From NCBI GenBank assembly GCA_944391225.1, contig CALXSS010000006.1:1-64000 (forward strand): a stretch of 64,000 nucleotides of DNA, given 5' to 3'. Origin of the DNA: an uncultured Clostridia bacterium. Lineage in GTDB: Bacteria > Bacillota > Clostridia > UBA1381. Below the pieces are notes generated by a model that saw nothing but the letters and a program-made list of their open reading frames with translations, made no database searches and was not told where the DNA came from. How positions within the stretch are numbered: the first letter of the stretch is position 1; the number at the start of each line of letters is the position of its first letter. Made by a program: the position numbers and the translations under genes. Of the stretch, positions 63,021-64,000 are shown piece after piece.

Positions 63021-64000
63021 ATGCCCGACAGCAAATACAGATTTCTTATAGTGAAAATAGTTATGTTTATCATGCTTGTTGCAATTGCTGCGCGTCTTTT
63101 TAATCTGCAGATTATAAATGGAAGCGAGTATCTTAAAACAGCTACCTCGCGTCTCAGCTCAAGTGTGGTAAATAAAGCGGCAAGGGGCGATATTCTCGAT
63201 AAATACGGAAATGTGCTTGTTACAAATAAAACTGGTTATTCCGTGGTGCTTCAGAATAAGGGTCTTGATGATGAGGAGCTCAATAATTCTATTAGTAAGG
63301 TAATAGAAATACTGTATACTACAGGAAATACAGCAGAGGATACTCTGCCTATTTCATTGAGCGCTCCCTATACGTTTGTGTTTGAGGATAAAAACAACAA
63401 CGGAAGCACAGAGGATGAAAAACAGGAGTGGTTTGAAAATAATGAGTATAACGGAAAATATATAAGTGAAAATATGCGCGCAGAAGATGTGCTGTTTGCG
63501 TATCAGCAGGTGTATAAGGTGGATGGAGATCTGTTCAGCGAGCATACTCGTCATATAATCGGAACGAGATATGAGGCTGAAATAAAAGAGTTTTCAGTCG
63601 TGAATCCTGTAACGATAGCCACTGATGTAAGTGTGGACGCTGTTACGCAGATAAAGGAGCTTCAGGACACCCTTAAATGTGTATCTGTTACAGAGGACTA
63701 TGTCCGGACTTATAATTACCCAGGTCTGGCTACACATATACTCGGACGCGTGGGCAAGATATCAAGTGAAGAATATGCTGAAAATTCCGGCAAGGGCTAT
63801 GGTGTGAACGATATTATAGGCAAACAGGGTATTGAGCGCTGGGCGGAGCAGTATCTGCGCGGCGTGGACGGAAAAACAGGAGCTACTGCAACTATTGATG
63901 GTAACGAGGTAGTCTTGTCTGAGGATGTTGACCCTGTGCCTGGCAATTACGTTATGCTAACTATCGATAAGGAGCTTCAGGAAACTGCTGAAACATCTCT
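63021..64000 (+). CDS. mrdA: Penicillin-binding protein 2 (MrdA-like), 5-prime part
   Basis: The frame opens at ATG 63021 (GAAAGGAAATTGAT upstream) and runs off the window after 326 codons. One N-terminal span (about 8-27: IVKIVMFIMLVAIAARLF), then the pedestal: LQIINGSEYLKTATSRLSS, ARGDILDKYGNVL, YPGLATHILGRVGKIS...GKQGIERWAEQYLRGVDGKTG and YVMLTIDKELQ. These are the PBP2/FtsI dimerisation-domain motifs; the transpeptidase SxxK domain lies beyond the window. Its place after mreD supports the elongation PBP2 rather than the division PBP3. Confidence 0.92.
   Translation, partial: MPDSKYRFLIVKIVMFIMLVAIAARLFNLQIINGSEYLKTATSRLSSSVVNKAARGDILDKYGNVLVTNKTGYSVVLQNKGLDDEELNNSISKVIEILYTTGNTAEDTLPISLSAPYTFVFEDKNNNGSTEDEKQEWFENNEYNGKYISENMRAEDVLFAYQQVYKVDGDLFSEHTRHIIGTRYEAEIKEFSVVNPVTIATDVSVDAVTQIKELQDTLKCVSVTEDYVRTYNYPGLATHILGRVGKISSEEYAENSGKGYGVNDIIGKQGIERWAEQYLRGVDGKTGATATIDGNEVVLSEDVDPVPGNYVMLTIDKELQETAETS

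Overview
The window looks like a chromosomal segment of an uncultured or little-studied anaerobic Clostridia (Bacillota), probably a gut plant-polysaccharide user. Reasons: the gene order rimP-nusA-ylxR-ylxQ-infB-rbfA-nrnA-truB-ribF is Gram-positive; ribosome binding sites are strong (AGGAGG type) and promoters follow the TTGACA-17-TATAAT pattern; lexA has a Bacillota-type SOS box; mreBCD-PBP2, PrsA-like and LCP proteins fit a Gram-positive wall; there are SLH-domain and large secreted proteins with LamG-like and Ig-like modules, and a rhamnogalacturonan-acetylesterase-like SGNH enzyme. I cannot name a genus. There is no plasmid, phage, insertion sequence or CRISPR signature. Most of the window is core genome with short accessory islands.

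Layout. 0-2.4 kb: small XRE regulator with paired palindromic operators, an alpha/beta hydrolase with an odd nucleophile elbow, a decayed XRE remnant and tRNA-Leu(UAG). 2.4-6.2 kb: giant secreted SGNH esterase. 6.2-10.7 kb: Rrf2 Fe-S-type regulator with an operator inside its promoter, hisH-hisF, two small membrane proteins, and a stand-alone GltD-like flavoprotein. 10.7-17.4 kb: adaptor-ATPase-permease (MacAB-like) export operon plus an SLH surface protein. 17.4-23.7 kb (minus strand): two iron alcohol dehydrogenases, an aldo/keto reductase broken by one in-frame stop, and a glutamate-cysteine-ligase-like/ATP-grasp pair that may make a gamma-glutamyl thiol or peptide. 23.8-26.5 kb: methionine-gamma-lyase-like PLP enzyme and an LCP wall enzyme.

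26.5-40 kb: the translation/transcription super-operon (rimP to ribF), then glmU, pth and mfd. 40-45.5 kb: PrsA-like foldase, gyrA, two cyclophilins. 45.5-47.8 kb: a compositionally mosaic secreted protein, an unannotated 55-residue protein and a candidate structured RNA on the minus strand. 47.8-52 kb: lexA and a DUF5107/TPR protein. 52-57.2 kb: D,D-carboxypeptidase, then a response regulator-histidine kinase-GerMN trio resembling actinobacterial MtrAB-LpqB. 57.2-64 kb: zapA, a U32 protein, maf, mreBCD and the start of PBP2, i.e. division and cell-shape genes.

Best candidates for something undescribed: the minus-strand transcription unit at about 47450-47764 (own promoter, hairpins, intrinsic terminator, no intact long ORF); the 55-residue protein at 47183-47350 coupled to the mosaic secreted protein; the GCL-like/ATP-grasp pair at 21.0-23.6 kb; and a family of near-identical hairpins at transcription-unit ends at five places in the window.
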